Origin: Zhengitettix transpicula
Lineage: Eukaryota > Arthropoda > Insecta > Orthoptera > Tetrigidae
Length of the DNA stretch: 64,000 bases
Direction: 5' to 3'
Assembly (NCBI GenBank): GCA_037074705.1
Contig: CM073590.1
Span: forward strand, 90,822,947 to 90,886,946
The notes below the pieces were generated by a model. The model had not been told where the DNA came from and did no database searches. It saw only the letters and a program-made list of their open reading frames with translations. Shown here piece by piece: positions 11,225 through 22,115 of this stretch. Position numbers and translations under genes: made by a program. How positions within the stretch are numbered: the stretch's first letter is position 1; the number at the start of each line of letters is the position of its first letter.

Positions 11225-12520
11225 CTTGAGTCCCTGGCGTTTCCCAGGCATTTACTTAAATAAACACAGTGAAGGAATTAATTCGGCACTAACCTTTTGG
11301 TAAAGATTTCATTTAACCACCATAAATAGTTTCAGTGTTTGAAACATTCACCCATTTATGTTCCCCTCCTCACCCCGTCGACGTATAACTTCAAATAAAC
11401 TAGGGTGACGACTGACGGTACATTAAAAAATTCGGGAATTCTTCTGCTACATAAAATAAAAATGCCTAAAAATCACACAGAATTAAAAGTGAAATATATG
11501 TATAAAAATATTCCCGCTACCTTAAATGAGTAAAAAAATGAAAAATGTAACTACTCAGAGTCCAAAATATATCTGGTACATGAAGAAAATAAAAAATTCT
11601 CCCGGTAGCTTAAGAGGGTTGAAACTACCCCAGGCAAGTTTTAATCGACAACTTCCACCTCCACAACCAAGGAACAAAAATTTTCTTGTAGATAAAATTC
11701 TCGGGTCAATTGTTTGTTAAATAATAACGTTTCGACAGCAAGCCCCACCTCGTCATCAGGTTAACCCGATTGAGACCCGAGAATTTTATCTACAACAGAT
11801 TCACCGGGAAAGCCGTCGTTCTCTAATAAAATTTCTTTAATCACCATGGATAATGCGAAAATAAACTCAACGACTCCTATAACTCAGTAATCGACAGAAA
11901 TCTTGTTGTTGTTGTTTTTACATTTTTTTAATGTAAACCCCTTCCACCACCACCCGTATGGGCGCTATTTGAGTTGAAAATAGACACTTAAAAATTGTAC
12001 ACTATCAAAGTTAGTGACACCGAAAACGTTATATTCGACGCTAATAATGGCTATTTATGAATGTTTTTAAATGACACCCCTCACTCCTAAAGGAGGTAGG
12101 TGTATCTTAATTCTTCGGTATTTGTTTCTGGATCGTAAGTAACATGTAAATAAAGTTTGGTGAAAATTGCTCTACGCGTTTAAAATTGTACACGTAAATT
12201 TTTTCTGCCCCTTTCTCCCCCACTTTTAATGGTTAAAGTACAATGTAACGAGCGGGATGAATGTCAAAATTAAATTAAGTGACTTCCATAACGCCAGATT
12301 CGTCACCAGTCTCCGTTGTTTACTCAACGGCTTTTCACTTACTTTCTCCTCCACCCTCGTATCTAGGGGCTGAACTACAGCTTACCTAACATCGTAAATG
12401 TCAGAATTAAACTTATTTGACTTCTACAACCTTGGTTTTGACACCAATCTCGTTCGTTTCGCGTTAATTTTATGTAACGCTTCTCCATTAGCGTTGCTGT
12501 ACGGGTTTTAAATTATGCGC
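11225..12520 (-). mobile_element. Decayed Helitron-family element, minus strand
   Basis: Read on the minus strand, 12200-11950 aligns by eye with the head of the Helitron family at 30-38 kb (AGAGCAATTTTCACCAAA, then ACGATCCAGAAACAAA). The segments near 12450 and 12310 match the family's repeated TAACGCGAA...CCGAGATTGGTGTCAA blocks. Its 3' end is at 11225: a CCTGG-GAAACG-CCAGG hairpin, then CAAG in place of CTAG, with T following on the minus strand. The 5' end is not clear. No protein is encoded. The segment between about 11500 and 11800 contains an inverted repeat described separately, which may be a later insertion. Confidence 0.6.
11686..11795 (-). ncRNA. 22-bp perfect inverted repeat enclosing a hammerhead-like core
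   Basis: Arms 11686-11707 and 11774-11795 are exact reverse complements (22 of 22; the left arm starts TTGTAGATAAAAT). The 66-bp spacer, read on the minus strand, holds CTGATGA (RC of 11754-11760) followed 19 bases later by GAAACGTT. These are the two conserved strands of a hammerhead ribozyme core as found in Penelope-like elements. The arms would then form a long helix I. The first pair of helix II is not canonical here (C opposite C), so activity is uncertain. No protein evidence. Confidence 0.45.
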
Positions 12521-13507
12521 TAAAAACATCTGGATACAAATTATTAATCACATGATCCCAAAAAGTAATTATTGGTCACTTATGTTGGTCGTTTTAGCAT
12601 GTTTAAATATTTAATCTCCCTTCACGCGTTGGGAGTTTCCTAACGCTTCGAAAACCGACTCAAACCCTCGCTGGCGTGCGGACAACTCCTCATCAAAGTT
12701 TCACCGCAAACGGATGAATGATTTAGGAGCCCGTAGGAGTCACAAACACCAGACATAAATTTATTGATCATTTATAGATATATCAAAAGATCAGTCACAG
12801 AATACAGGAGTAAATGTTACCCGTTCAGAGTCCTATGAAGTGAACTGACTTGTAAAGATGAAAATCTTGCATTGAATGTCGAATAGTGTTGGTACTAAAC
12901 CAATGAAAACAATGAAGCATCAAACATGTAAAGTTAAGCCCGTAACCCTTCTGAAAAATTCTTCGTAAATAAATCATGTCATTCTAACAGAAAGTTATTT
13001 TTTTAATATTGGATGGGAATGCCTTTAGAAAAGTGAATCCATTTACATTAAATATAAAAACATACAATAAAGTGTGCATTTAAATTAATTTACAACGATA
13101 ATTTTGGACCTCATATTGAATGAATTGGCTGGAATCTTCTACTTCTACATATACACGCGGTTCGCATACAGGACGAAACGCCTGGTAGAACGTCTGGGGT
13201 TTCTCCTCTGAAGTAGTCCGTGACGTTGGACATTTGTCGCGCAGAACTCCACAATCTCTAGTGTTCCTTTCTTCTTCTGTCTCCACTCATACTCTTACTC
13301 CTTATTGTGTACACGTTAAGTCCACTCCGACATTTTCACATCAACTGTCTGATCTCTACACATCAACTCTAGCTTCTGTAATTTCTGCAGGTCTTTTTCA
13401 AAACTTTTCTTCTTCTTTCACTCGCAACCCTTTGCAACCGATCATGTTGCCGAAATTTGCCAGGCAAAGTGTTCTTTTTTACCCTAGTCGCGACTTCTCA
13501 AGGAGAC
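12521..13507. other. Intergenic DNA; CT-rich patch at 13080-13500
   Basis: Overlapping frames on both strands at 13080-13521 (for example STHTLTPYCVHVKSTPTFSH) are Ser/Thr-rich and unrecognised. They are best explained by the CT-rich composition. Nothing else was identified. Confidence 0.45.
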
Positions 13508-13830
13508 TTTTTTTAGGGTAACAGGCTACATGAGTATAATCCACAAGGTAGCACGCCCCTTTAATAGCATAGGAAGGGATTTGAAAGGGGGGATGCAGAA
13601 GGGTAGAGGAATGCCCGCCATACCTGATGTAGGTTTTTCTAGGGTGTTCCCTGCATTACTTTTAGGCGAATGCCGGGTAGAATCCTTAAAATATAGCCCG
13701 GGGGCCCTAGTTAACCCTTGACTACCTTCCTCTACCCTTCCGCATACCCTTTCAAATCCCTTCCAATGCTATTAAATGGGAGTTGCCACTATGTGGATTA
13801 CCCTCATGTAGTCTGTTACCCTAAAAAAAA
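13508..13830. mobile_element. Two family-R retroposon fragments fused in inverted orientation
   Basis: The block starts with a T-run then AGGGTAACAGGCTACATGAG (element end read on the minus strand). It ends with the reverse complement of that terminus followed by AAAAAAAAA. The outer arms of about 105 bp (13515-13610 and 13720-13822) are inverted copies of each other. Between them is plus-strand family-R sequence that joins abruptly at about 13610 (GGTAGAGGAATGCCC). The transcript would fold into a long hairpin. Both poly(A)/poly(T) tails point outward. Confidence 0.75.
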
Positions 13831-13837
13831 ATTCTCG

Positions 13838-14357
13838 TAGGCAGCGCAGCCTTAGAGAGGATTCTCTCGCAGGTGAACCTTCCCAGAGAGCTCTGGCGGA
13901 GGCTACCATTGGGGATGCCTTCAGGTCTCTCTGGTTTTGAATTAAGGATCGCACATGCCGAGTCACCTCGGCCTGCTTTGAGAGGTGTATGTTCCGGGGT
14001 TCGCAGATCTGGGGCATATGGTAAGAGTTGTTCACTGTTCCCATTGGAACAGTCGGCCAGCTGCCTCCTAAACTGGTCGAGGCTCTGAGAAGGGAATGAT
14101 GCGTCCCATATCAAACCCCTCTCCCGCTATCGGAAGGGCGTTGGACAAGTACCGAATGCCCGACTTACCTGATGCAGGTTTTTCTTGGGTTTTCCCTGCA
14201 TCTCTTTTAGGCGAATTGCCGGGTAGGATCCTTAAATCATAGCCCGGGAGCCCTAGTTAACCCTTGGATACTCTTCCACATCCTCCCTTTAAAATCCCTT
14301 CCTATGCTATTAAAGGGGAGGTGCTACCATGTGGATTACCCTCATGTAGCCTTATAC
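13838..14357 (+). mobile_element. Family-R retroposon copy (near full length, plus)
   Basis: It aligns by eye along its length with the intact copy at 20982-21508. It begins in the GGATTCTCTCGCAGG region, passes GAGGTGTATGTTCCGGGG and CTGCCTCCTAAACTGG, and ends CCTCATGTAGCCTTATACC, where the usual AGGGTAACAGG-derived end and A-tail have decayed into a TA microsatellite. Frames on both strands of about 70-97 codons are remnants of no recognisable protein. Confidence 0.75.
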
Positions 14358-14358
14358 C

Positions 14359-14407
14359 TAATATGTATATATATATGTATATATATATGTATATATATAT
14401 ATATATA
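14359..14407. repeat. TA/TATG microsatellite
   Basis: Alternating TATATATATG and TATATA units lie directly at the tail end of the family-R copy, a common fate of A-rich retroposon tails. Confidence 0.9.
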
Positions 14408-15399
14408 ACACTATATAATTCCTATAAACCGTAAAGGTATTTAACAATTTGTAAAATGTATTAGTTAAGTAACTATTGTTTCAAATCTAAGTTTAACAAA
14501 GAATGAAATAGTCGCTAATAACCACCGAAGTTGATGCACCTTAAAATGTTAATTTAAAACTCTCAGTGGTGTTTGTTCCGAAAATTCGCCACCCGTCTAC
14601 AAAAACCTAGAAATTCCTTTCAGCTAGCACTGAGAAAAACCGAATGCTCTTATGCTGCATAAATTGCAGCTTGAAATTTTTTTATTTTATCCCCTAAAGT
14701 ACCCTGTTAATAACATCTAGTGTTATAAAGTAACGAATTAGTTTTTAGAGTTAACCAGAAATTAAATACTTTTAAACAAAGTATGTGATAATAATGAGGC
14801 GTAAATTGGTTGAAAGTTCCTCATTTGTACACTATATTTGACTTACACATATTTGATTTGTATTCCAAAATCTTCTTAATGACAATATTTGTTTTCAAAA
14901 TAACCTGTCGCCTATAATAATAAGATCGTTGAAGGCTATCGAAAAGTTTTGCTTATAGACAGCGTAGCTATTTTACGATTACTGAATATTATTTTTGTGA
15001 GTGTCGGTAATGATATTCTATTTCGTGACACAACCAAGAGCAGTACTGGAACACAGATCATGTTCGCATCTTCGATATGTATTTTCTGATATATAATTGC
15101 AAATACTTTTACATATTTGACTATTCTAAATTGATGCTTAGTAAAACAATCCATGTAATTTACATAATTTTTTCTGTCTTTCCTACTTACACAAACTGTG
15201 AAACACGCGATCGATACTGACGTGTGCCCTTAGTGATGTCTCCAGATAGTTTTAAAAGCATCCGACAGAGACGATACGAGTTCATTCCCAGACAGTAAAC
15301 TGCATTCTGATCTTAGGATTTTATAGTTTATTATTCTACATAGGGTTCATGTTCTGTGACGACATCGCTATTGCATTTAATCATCGCTAGAAGAAAATA
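14408..15399. other. AT-rich intergenic DNA, nothing recognised
   Basis: No gene or element recognised before the TA (15398-15399) that flanks mariner 2. Minus-strand frames here run into the transposon and are not convincing. Confidence 0.5.
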
Positions 15400-16690
15400 C
15401 CATGATAAGATCAAAAAGTAAGGTGAAATTGTCATGTAAAACTCCCAGGTATTAGGAAGGCTGGTAATTTTTTTTTCTAGGTTGGTAGGACTGTCTATAA
15501 TATTTTTGTCTATAATATTTTTGTTAAAAGGTTTAATTAACTCTGAGTTACACGTGCTTTTGTAAACAACCAAAAGTGAATTATCGATTTTTGTAATGAT
15601 TTTGTTGAGCAAAGAACTTGCATCAAATTTTGTTTGCGGAACGAATATTCTTGTGCGGACACGTTGAAAATGTTGCGGAAGGCCTTTGGTGATCAAACTA
15701 TGGCACAAAAAAACGTTTGTAAGTGGTACAACGAGTTCAAAGAGGGCCGAGAACGCGTTGAAGACCATGAACGTCGGCCGACGATGGCCACGTCCAAAAA
15801 ATCAAAGATTCGCTGCTTGAAAATCGTCGATGGACAATTGTAGATCTCGCTGATAGTGTTGGAATATCATTTGGTTCAGCGCAAACCATTTTGAAGAAAG
15901 TTTTGTGTCTCAAACGCGTCGAGTCTCGATTGGTGCCAAAATCGCTCAATTTTTTGAAAAGAAAACGACGCGTTGATGTGTGTGAAACTTTGCTGTCTGA
16001 CTATCAGGATCACTTAAAATGCATCATTATTGCAGACGAGACTTGGATTTACGCATACGACCCTGAAACCACCGACCAATCCAACGAATACCGTGCAAAA
16101 GATGAAGCAAGACCGAAAATACCACGGCAAAGTCGATCGAAAATCAAGGTCATGTTGACAGTTTTCTTTGATTATCGTGGTGTGGTGCACTATGAATTCC
16201 TTCCGCTGGGCCAAACTGTCAACAAAGAATATTATTTGAGCGTTATGCGTTGTTTGCGTGAAGCTATTCGTCTGAAACGGCCGGAATTATGGGCGAACAA
16301 CTCTTGGTTCCTTCATCACGATAATGCACCATGTCATACTGCATTGGTTCTTCGCGACTTTCTTGCCAAAAACTCGACTCATATTGTTCCGCAACCACCG
16401 TATTCGCCTGATTTGGCTCCGGACGACTTCTTGCTATTCAGCAAACTCAAGAGGCCAATGCAGGGACGCCGTTTTGACACGATTGAGGAGATAAAAAACC
16501 GAATCGAAGAAGGTCTTAAAGGCTATACCGGAAAAAGACTATTCCTACTGTTTCTAGGACTGGGAAAAGCGTTGGAAAAGTGCGTTTTATCGGACGGGGA
16601 TTACTTTGAAGGGGATGAAATTGATTTGGAAAAATAAATAAAGAATTTATATTTTATAAATAAATTCACCTTACTTTTTGTTCACAGTGG
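15400..16690 (+). mobile_element. Mariner-family DNA transposon 2 (1291 bp, decayed)
   Basis: Inverted termini share AACAAAAAGTAAGGTGAA (right, read inward) and ATCAAAAAGTAAGGTGAA (left), beginning CCATG and CCACTG respectively. Both are flanked by TA (15398-15399 and 16691-16692). The left terminus has two extra bases. Length fits mariner. The transposase runs on the plus strand in several frames, so this copy is not autonomous. It looks younger than mariner 1 because long stretches of the enzyme remain open. Confidence 0.93.
15596..16637 (+). pseudogene. Mariner transposase (D,D34D) with several frameshifts
   Basis: The likely start ATG at 15596 is one base out of frame with VEQRTCIKFCLRNEYS from 15604. 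The helix-turn-helix region continues through WYNEFKEGRERVEDHERRP. A one-base shift in the A-run near 15800 separates it from the next part (VDLADSVGISFGSAQ, then the long frame to 16637). Catalytic motifs are IIADETWIYAYDPE, HHDNAPCHTALVL and YSPDLAPDDFLLF; the last two aspartates are 34 residues apart. Between about 16525 and 16580 the main frame reads an odd KRLFLLFLGLGKALEK, while the neighbouring frame shows the usual DWEKRW signature plus a TAG. Two shifts therefore cancel each other. The C-terminus SDGDYFEGDEIDLEK is normal. Confidence 0.9.
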
Positions 16691-18200
16691 TACATTAATA
16701 ACAAGACACTATATAAGATGTCACTTTTAAATTTGGAACTCTGTTATTTGTAACTCTTATGCCGAAATACAACTGTGCTTGAGATAAATATTTCAAGTTG
16801 GTTAATGAATTAACCTTAGAATGTCACTATTTTCCTCATTATTGTGGTTAAAAATGCAGGGTTACGAATATTTCCTTATATATAGTTGAGATTTATAGTC
16901 TTTCACCAATTACGGGACTTTAATATTTTTCAGAACCTAATAGCTTACTTTATCTTTGTTTAGATAAATAAGTTATTATTTACAATTGATTCAGGACAAA
17001 AAATAGACTCGTAATTATAGGTTCTATTTTTAAAGTTCTAATATAGGAAGGAACAAATGGCGTGAATGTGATCGTTTCGGTTGTAATTAGATGTTTGCCC
17101 CAAGGAGTGGCTAATTTCCGAATTCGTATGCCGCAGACTACGACTGACACCACGCATAATTGGGGGTTCCTTCGCTGAGCCAACAGCCGCCAGCCACCAG
17201 GCCTCTTCCTCTTCAGCGACTAATGAAACGTCATCACTGAGAACAAGTCGTGCAATTTCCGAAACTTGGTCCGCTCGTAAACACGCGGTCTACTGCGGGA
17301 TGGCTTCAATTAATTCCACACTGTGGGAGCTCGCGCACTCTCGTTCTACCTTTGGACTACAACATTACGAGTATATACGAAAAAAGGAGGAGAGCAATAT
17401 ACGGAAAGCGAATAGTGCCGGGCCATTATTATGCAGGAGGTAATTGCTCCCTTCGGCATCTAAATTGCCCTTTAAAACAGTTCAGGGAAGCGGAACATTA
17501 AAAAATACATCGACATTAAGGGCTCCGTTGAAAATGACACTATACCGAAGGCTAAGATTGTTAGGGCAAAATTTTGTGGTCATGCAAATACACCTAACCA
17601 GTGTTCCTGCAGGTGACGGCCGTACCAAATACAGAAGAAATACTTTTGAACACGGCAGTTATTAGTTATCGTCGCATTGTATAAAAGTTGTTTAATTTGA
17701 CCAGGCGAGTTTGAACTGAACTGTAAAAGGACAGAAAAAACAATCAATGTCGGTTAATTGTGGTGTTGTTAACAGTAAATGTTTCAGTATTTTTTAATTT
17801 ATGTATGTATTTTTCCCTGGTAATAGAAATATAGCAAAAATATCCATTACACAATACGCTTAGTGTTTAGAAATTAACTTTTCTTGTTTAACTGTGATTG
17901 TAAAAAATCAACAATAACATATACGTATCTTAGGAATATACATTACTGGTAACGGAATCTTATTTTTTATTTATAACACGTCTCCTGATTTGTTTCGTAT
18001 TGTTGTTTCGCACGTATTTAAATTTAAACAGCTAATATAGAACTATTAAATATTAAGAAATTGTAATTTCCTTCAATATTAATATAAATTACTCAATTAA
18101 ACCATTTTTTTATTAATCCTTAAAAATGATTGGCCAATAAAACACTTTTATAATATTTAAAACAAACAGAATCTTTCGGTCTTCAGGCCAGTCTGAAAAC
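16691..18200. other. Intergenic DNA with a mixed-composition island at 17030-17670
   Basis: The island contains overlapping plus frames (17250-17501 and 17444-17665) that resemble no family. It is less AT-rich than its flanks and may be conserved non-coding DNA. The rest is plain AT-rich sequence. Confidence 0.4.
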
Positions 18201-18293
18201 TGTACAAAAAACACGATATTTGTCGGGCATACATTTTTATAATCACAAATTATTTTACAAAAATAATGTATGCCCGAAAAATATTTTTGTACA
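18201..18293. repeat. 93-nt imperfect hairpin
   Basis: TGTACAAAAA at 18201 pairs with TTTTTGTACA ending at 18293. The inner block TCGGGCATACATT at 18223-18235 pairs with its complement at 18264-18276. A roughly 7-base bulge sits on the left arm and the loop is about 28 nt. The size resembles a microRNA precursor or a decayed miniature inverted-repeat element. Either strand could be transcribed. Confidence 0.65.
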
Positions 18294-18582
18294 TTTTGCA
18301 GATGATGGCTGGTGAGCCGCAAGTTAGTGACTGTTTTAAATGTTACAAAATTGGCTGATATGACTGTTCGATCAATAGTATAAAACGTATTTTAAGTATA
18401 TTATAATATAAATTATTTAATTGGAAATAAATTACTTAAATGAACTACTGCGAAACTCGGTGAAGGTTTGAATACATTTAGGTGAAATATACATATACTT
18501 GTAAATACTTTGGATAAGAAAATATTAACGCTGAATCAGTTAAATAAACGTAGTATATTTTTAGTTCATTATCTATTTGTTT

Positions 18583-19068
18583 AGAGTAACAGGCTACATG
18601 AGGGTAATTCACGTGGTGACACCTCCCCTTTAATAGAATAGGAAGGGATTTGAAAGGTGGGATGCGGAAGAGTAGAGGAAGGTAGCCAAGGGTTAACTAG
18701 GACCGCGGGGCTATGGTTTAAGGATCCTGCCCGGCATTCGCCTAAAAGTGATGAAGGACAAACCCTAGAAAATCTGCATCAGGTAGGTCGGGCATTGAGT
18801 ACTTGACCCACGACCTTCCGATAGCGGGAGAGGAGTATGCTGAGAGGACGCAGCATTCCCACCTCTGTGCCTCTACCAGTTTAGGAGGCAGTTGGGCGTC
18901 TATTCCAATGAGAATAGCGGACAACTCTTACAGTATTCCGAAGGTCTGCGTCCCCGGAACATACACCACTCGAAACAGGCCGAGGTGGGAAACTCAGTTC
19001 AGAATCGGAGAAAGGAAAAGGCATCCCAAAAGGTAGCCATCTCTGTTTCAAGAAAGGTTCTATCAGAC
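18583..19068 (-). mobile_element. Family-R retroposon copy R3 (minus)
   Basis: It starts AGAGTAACAGGCTACATGAG, runs through GATAGCGGGAGAGGAGT and CCAGTTTAGGAGGCAG, and ends in the CTATCAGAC region. It is nearly full length compared with the intact plus-strand copy at 20982-21508. The tail side (left) has only a weak T-run. It is followed directly by AGCAT and copy R4. Confidence 0.75.
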
Positions 19069-19320
19069 AGCATTTTTTTATTTTTTATTTTTTAGGTAAC
19101 CTACATGAGGGTAATCCACATGGTGACAACTCCCCTTTAATAGCATAGGAAGGAATCTGAAAGGGGGGATGCGGAAAGGTATAGGAAGGCAGCCAAGGGC
19201 TATGGTTTATGGATCCTACCCGGCATTCGCCTAAAAGAAATGCAGGACAAACCCTAGTAAAACCTGCATCAGGTAGGTAGGGCATTTGGTACTTGTCCCA
19301 CGCCCTTCCGATAGCGGGAG
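19069..19320 (-). mobile_element. Family-R copy R4 (minus, 5'-truncated)
   Basis: AGCAT (19069-19073) precedes an interrupted T-run (tail, 19074-19093). The body begins AGGTAACCTACATGAGG and stops at GATAGCGGGAG, missing the first part of the family. AGCAT recurs immediately after it at 19321. This fits target-primed insertion with 5' truncation. Confidence 0.75.
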
Positions 19321-19602
19321 AGCATCTTTTTTTTTTAGGGCAACAGGCTACATGAGGGTAATCCTCGTTGGGCAACTCCCCTTTAATAGCATAGGAAGCG
19401 ATTTGAAAGGGGGGGATGCGGAAGGGTAGAGGAAGGTAGCCAAGGGTTAACTAGGGCCCCGGGCTATATTTTAAGGATCCTACCCGGCATTCGCGTAAAG
19501 AAATGCAGGGAAAACCCTAGAAAAACCTGCATCGGATAGGTCGGGCATTGGGTACTTGTCCCACGCTCTTCCGATGGCGGGAGAGGAGTTAGCTGAGCAT
19601 CT
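19321..19602 (-). mobile_element. Family-R copy R5 with 7-bp target duplication
   Basis: AGCATCT lies at 19321-19327 and again at 19596-19602. Between them is a ten-T tail overlapping the duplication, then AGGGCAACAGGCTACATGAG and family-R sequence truncated after GAGGAGTTAGCTG. The duplication plus tail plus 5' truncation is the signature of LINE-type target-primed reverse transcription. Confidence 0.85.
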
Positions 19603-20970
19603 CTCATACTTCACCGTTGTCGTTAATCCTGCGAGTGGCTTTATCTTTCCTCAATAAATTGTCTTTGCTTCTTCAGGAACGTATTTCCCCGCTACTTTCA
19701 ATTAATGCTGAAGAATATTAGATGTGTGTTTGTGAGTAGAATACGAGTTAAAGGCAGATTTCTTTTAATATAAAATAATTTTGTAACTTTCAAATATAAA
19801 CATTATTATGTTAATGTTAAAATATTTTCAATACAACTCCAATTATGGTAACATAAAATACAATTATGGATTATATAATCCACAAACGAACTACATCTGT
19901 GCGTAATATAATACGATTATAAAATTATTTTAGGACAATGTTATACAAACATAAAACACAACGTTGGAACTCGACATATAATATGGACAAAAGTAAGTTT
20001 TTATTGTAGTGATAGTGATGTTATTCTCCAAACAATTCACTCTGGTATTATACATTTCCCGGTGTAGTTCACAGTTACAAGTTCAAATTTTGTTACTAAT
20101 AGCCATCAAAATTTGATACTAAGTGATAAAAGAGAATGTTGAGAGACCTTCCACAGATTTCCTATAATGACAAACTTGTTTCAAAGGTAGTCCGTAAATA
20201 CAGAGTTGTGGTTGCTTGTAGCTATGATATCTGTTACAGAACGTTACATGTTTATGGACAGTTACGTCACTACACTATGGCCGTCATTCATATTTACTAT
20301 GGAATGCATGTCTCATATTTGCTAGTGTGAACTTAACATTAAATATGAGTAAGATTTGTTTTTAATATACTTCGGTCCTTAATTTTATTAATTTTTCAAT
20401 TTTAAAACTTATTCAATTTATAAGACTGATATTTATAATGTTATCATTAATTGAACTGGCAAATACGATTTATATCAGTCAGAGGAAATAAAAAGTTGTA
20501 ATATTTATAATTTGAGATTATATTTGTTGTTAAATTATTTGTTTTAATTACAGAATTTTTGAATGAATTGATTTGTAAAATACATTTAATGATAGAATTT
20601 CCGCAAAATTATTTAGACAAAAGAAATGGTTTAATATTATGAGAAAAATTATTATTTTTTACACAATACTTTCTCTTTATATTAATTCTCTCGTTTTAAT
20701 AATCTAATCGAAAACAAAAATACTTATCCAGATGAATTATTGACTGAATTACGCTCCCAAATTCTCTTTTAAGGTATTGAAGAATGTAATTCAGTTTATT
20801 GTCAAGTATTATTAGTTTTTATTGCGGGTTTAAAATCCCCAAATATTATTGAGACGTGACTGAAAACAAATGGTCTGTAATAAAGCCGTAAAAGAAAGAA
20901 AATAAATGCATAACCTTACTTCCTACAGCTTAAACGCGTCTTGAAGTATGTTAATGTTATGATAAAAGTT
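19603..20970. other. AT-rich intergenic DNA, nothing recognised
   Basis: No gene, repeat or element recognised. Confidence 0.5.
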
Positions 20971-21519
20971 TCTAAATTAAACACCTTGACAGTCTGCGAG
21001 GGCTATTCTCTCGCAGTCAGAACCTTGTAGCAGAGACAGGAAGGGGCTACCTTTGGGGATGCCTTTTCCTCTCTCCGTTTTTGAACTAAGGTTCCCACAA
21101 GCCGAGACACCTCGCCCTGTTTTGAGAGGTGTATGTTCCGGGGTCACAGACCTTGGGCATACGGTAAGAGTTGTTCGCTGTTTCCATTGGAACAGTCGGT
21201 TAGCTGCCTCCTAAACTGGTCGTGGCACGGAGAAGAGAATGTTGCGTCCCCACAGCAAACTCCTCTCCCGCTATCGTAAGGGCGTGGGACAAGTACCCAA
21301 TGCCCGACCTACCTAATGCAGGTTTTTCTAGGGTTTTCCTGCATTACTTTTAGGCGAATGCCGGGTAGGGTCCTTAAACTATAGTCCGAGGGCCCTAGTA
21401 ACCCTTGGCTACCTTCCTCTACCCTTCCACATCACCCTTTTCAAATCCCTTCCTATGCTATGCCACCATGTGCATTACCCTCATGTATCCTGTTACCCTA
21501 AAAAAAAATCTAAATTAAA
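20971..21519 (+). mobile_element. Intact family-R retroposon (527 bp) with 11-bp target duplication
   Basis: The perfect direct repeat TCTAAATTAAA flanks the copy (20971-20981 and 21509-21519). The element, 20982-21508, starts CACCTTGACAGTCTGCGAG and ends TGTTACCCTAAAAAAAA. Its first bases can form a CTGCGAG/CTCGCAG hairpin. It is moderately GC-rich compared with its surroundings. I found no clear tRNA-type A and B boxes and no protein. It could be a SINE with an unidentified head or the 3' part of an unknown LINE. It defines the family for all other copies in this window. Confidence 0.85.
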
Positions 21520-21539
21520 TTATGGCTAACAGGGATCAG

Positions 21540-22115
21540 AAATTAATGACAAGTATTGAAGTAGGACAAAAATACCCGACACTTATAGGAGCTACAGGTG
21601 ATTTTATCATCCACTGTTGGTTCTTGGAACGTAAGTAACATGTGTCAAACGTATAATAGAGGTCGCTCCAGTTGTTTAATAAAGTTCGCGTGATTTAGTT
21701 TCATCCCCTTCCATCACCACTCCTAGCGGCTGAAATACAACATAACTGGCATTTTTTATTTCATAGTTAAATTCATTGTCTTCCATAACCTCGGGTACGA
21801 CGCCAATCTGGGTTATTTTCACGTTATAAAGAACGCCCCTCCACCCAATCCATATTGGTGTTCACCCCTGTCAAAAGTGATTGAAGAAACCATATTAATA
21901 TTAATTAATGACCCAGAAAAATATTTATTCGACGCTAATATCAGCCATATTTCTAACCTATCAATTCCCTCCCCTAGGGGTGGTAGTCATATCTTACCAC
22001 TACAGTGTTAGATTATAAATCAATAGGAACATGTTGCCAAAATTTGGTCGAAATTTCTCCACGCGTTGATTTTTTTCCGCAGAACAAAGACACATACATA
22101 CTGCGTCATTGTGAC
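21540..22115 (-). mobile_element. Helitron-family fragment, minus strand
   Basis: Read on the minus strand from about 22110 it has ATGTATGTGTCTTTG, then GAAATTTCGACCAAATTTTG, TACCACCCCTAGGGG and GCTGATATTAGCGTCGAAT. These are in the same order as the head of the element at 30086. Farther on come ATAACCCAGATTGGCGTC and AACTATGAAATAAAA blocks. Neither terminus is preserved. Confidence 0.6.

Noticed and set aside
13080..13521. Overlapping Ser/Thr-rich frames on both strands.
   Set aside because: Explained by CT-rich composition; no domain or start context.
13508..13830. Family R as a DNA transposon with long terminal inverted repeats.
   Set aside because: Other copies lack inverted ends and show A-tails, 5' truncation and target duplications (20971-21519, 19321-19602), so the inverted case is secondary.
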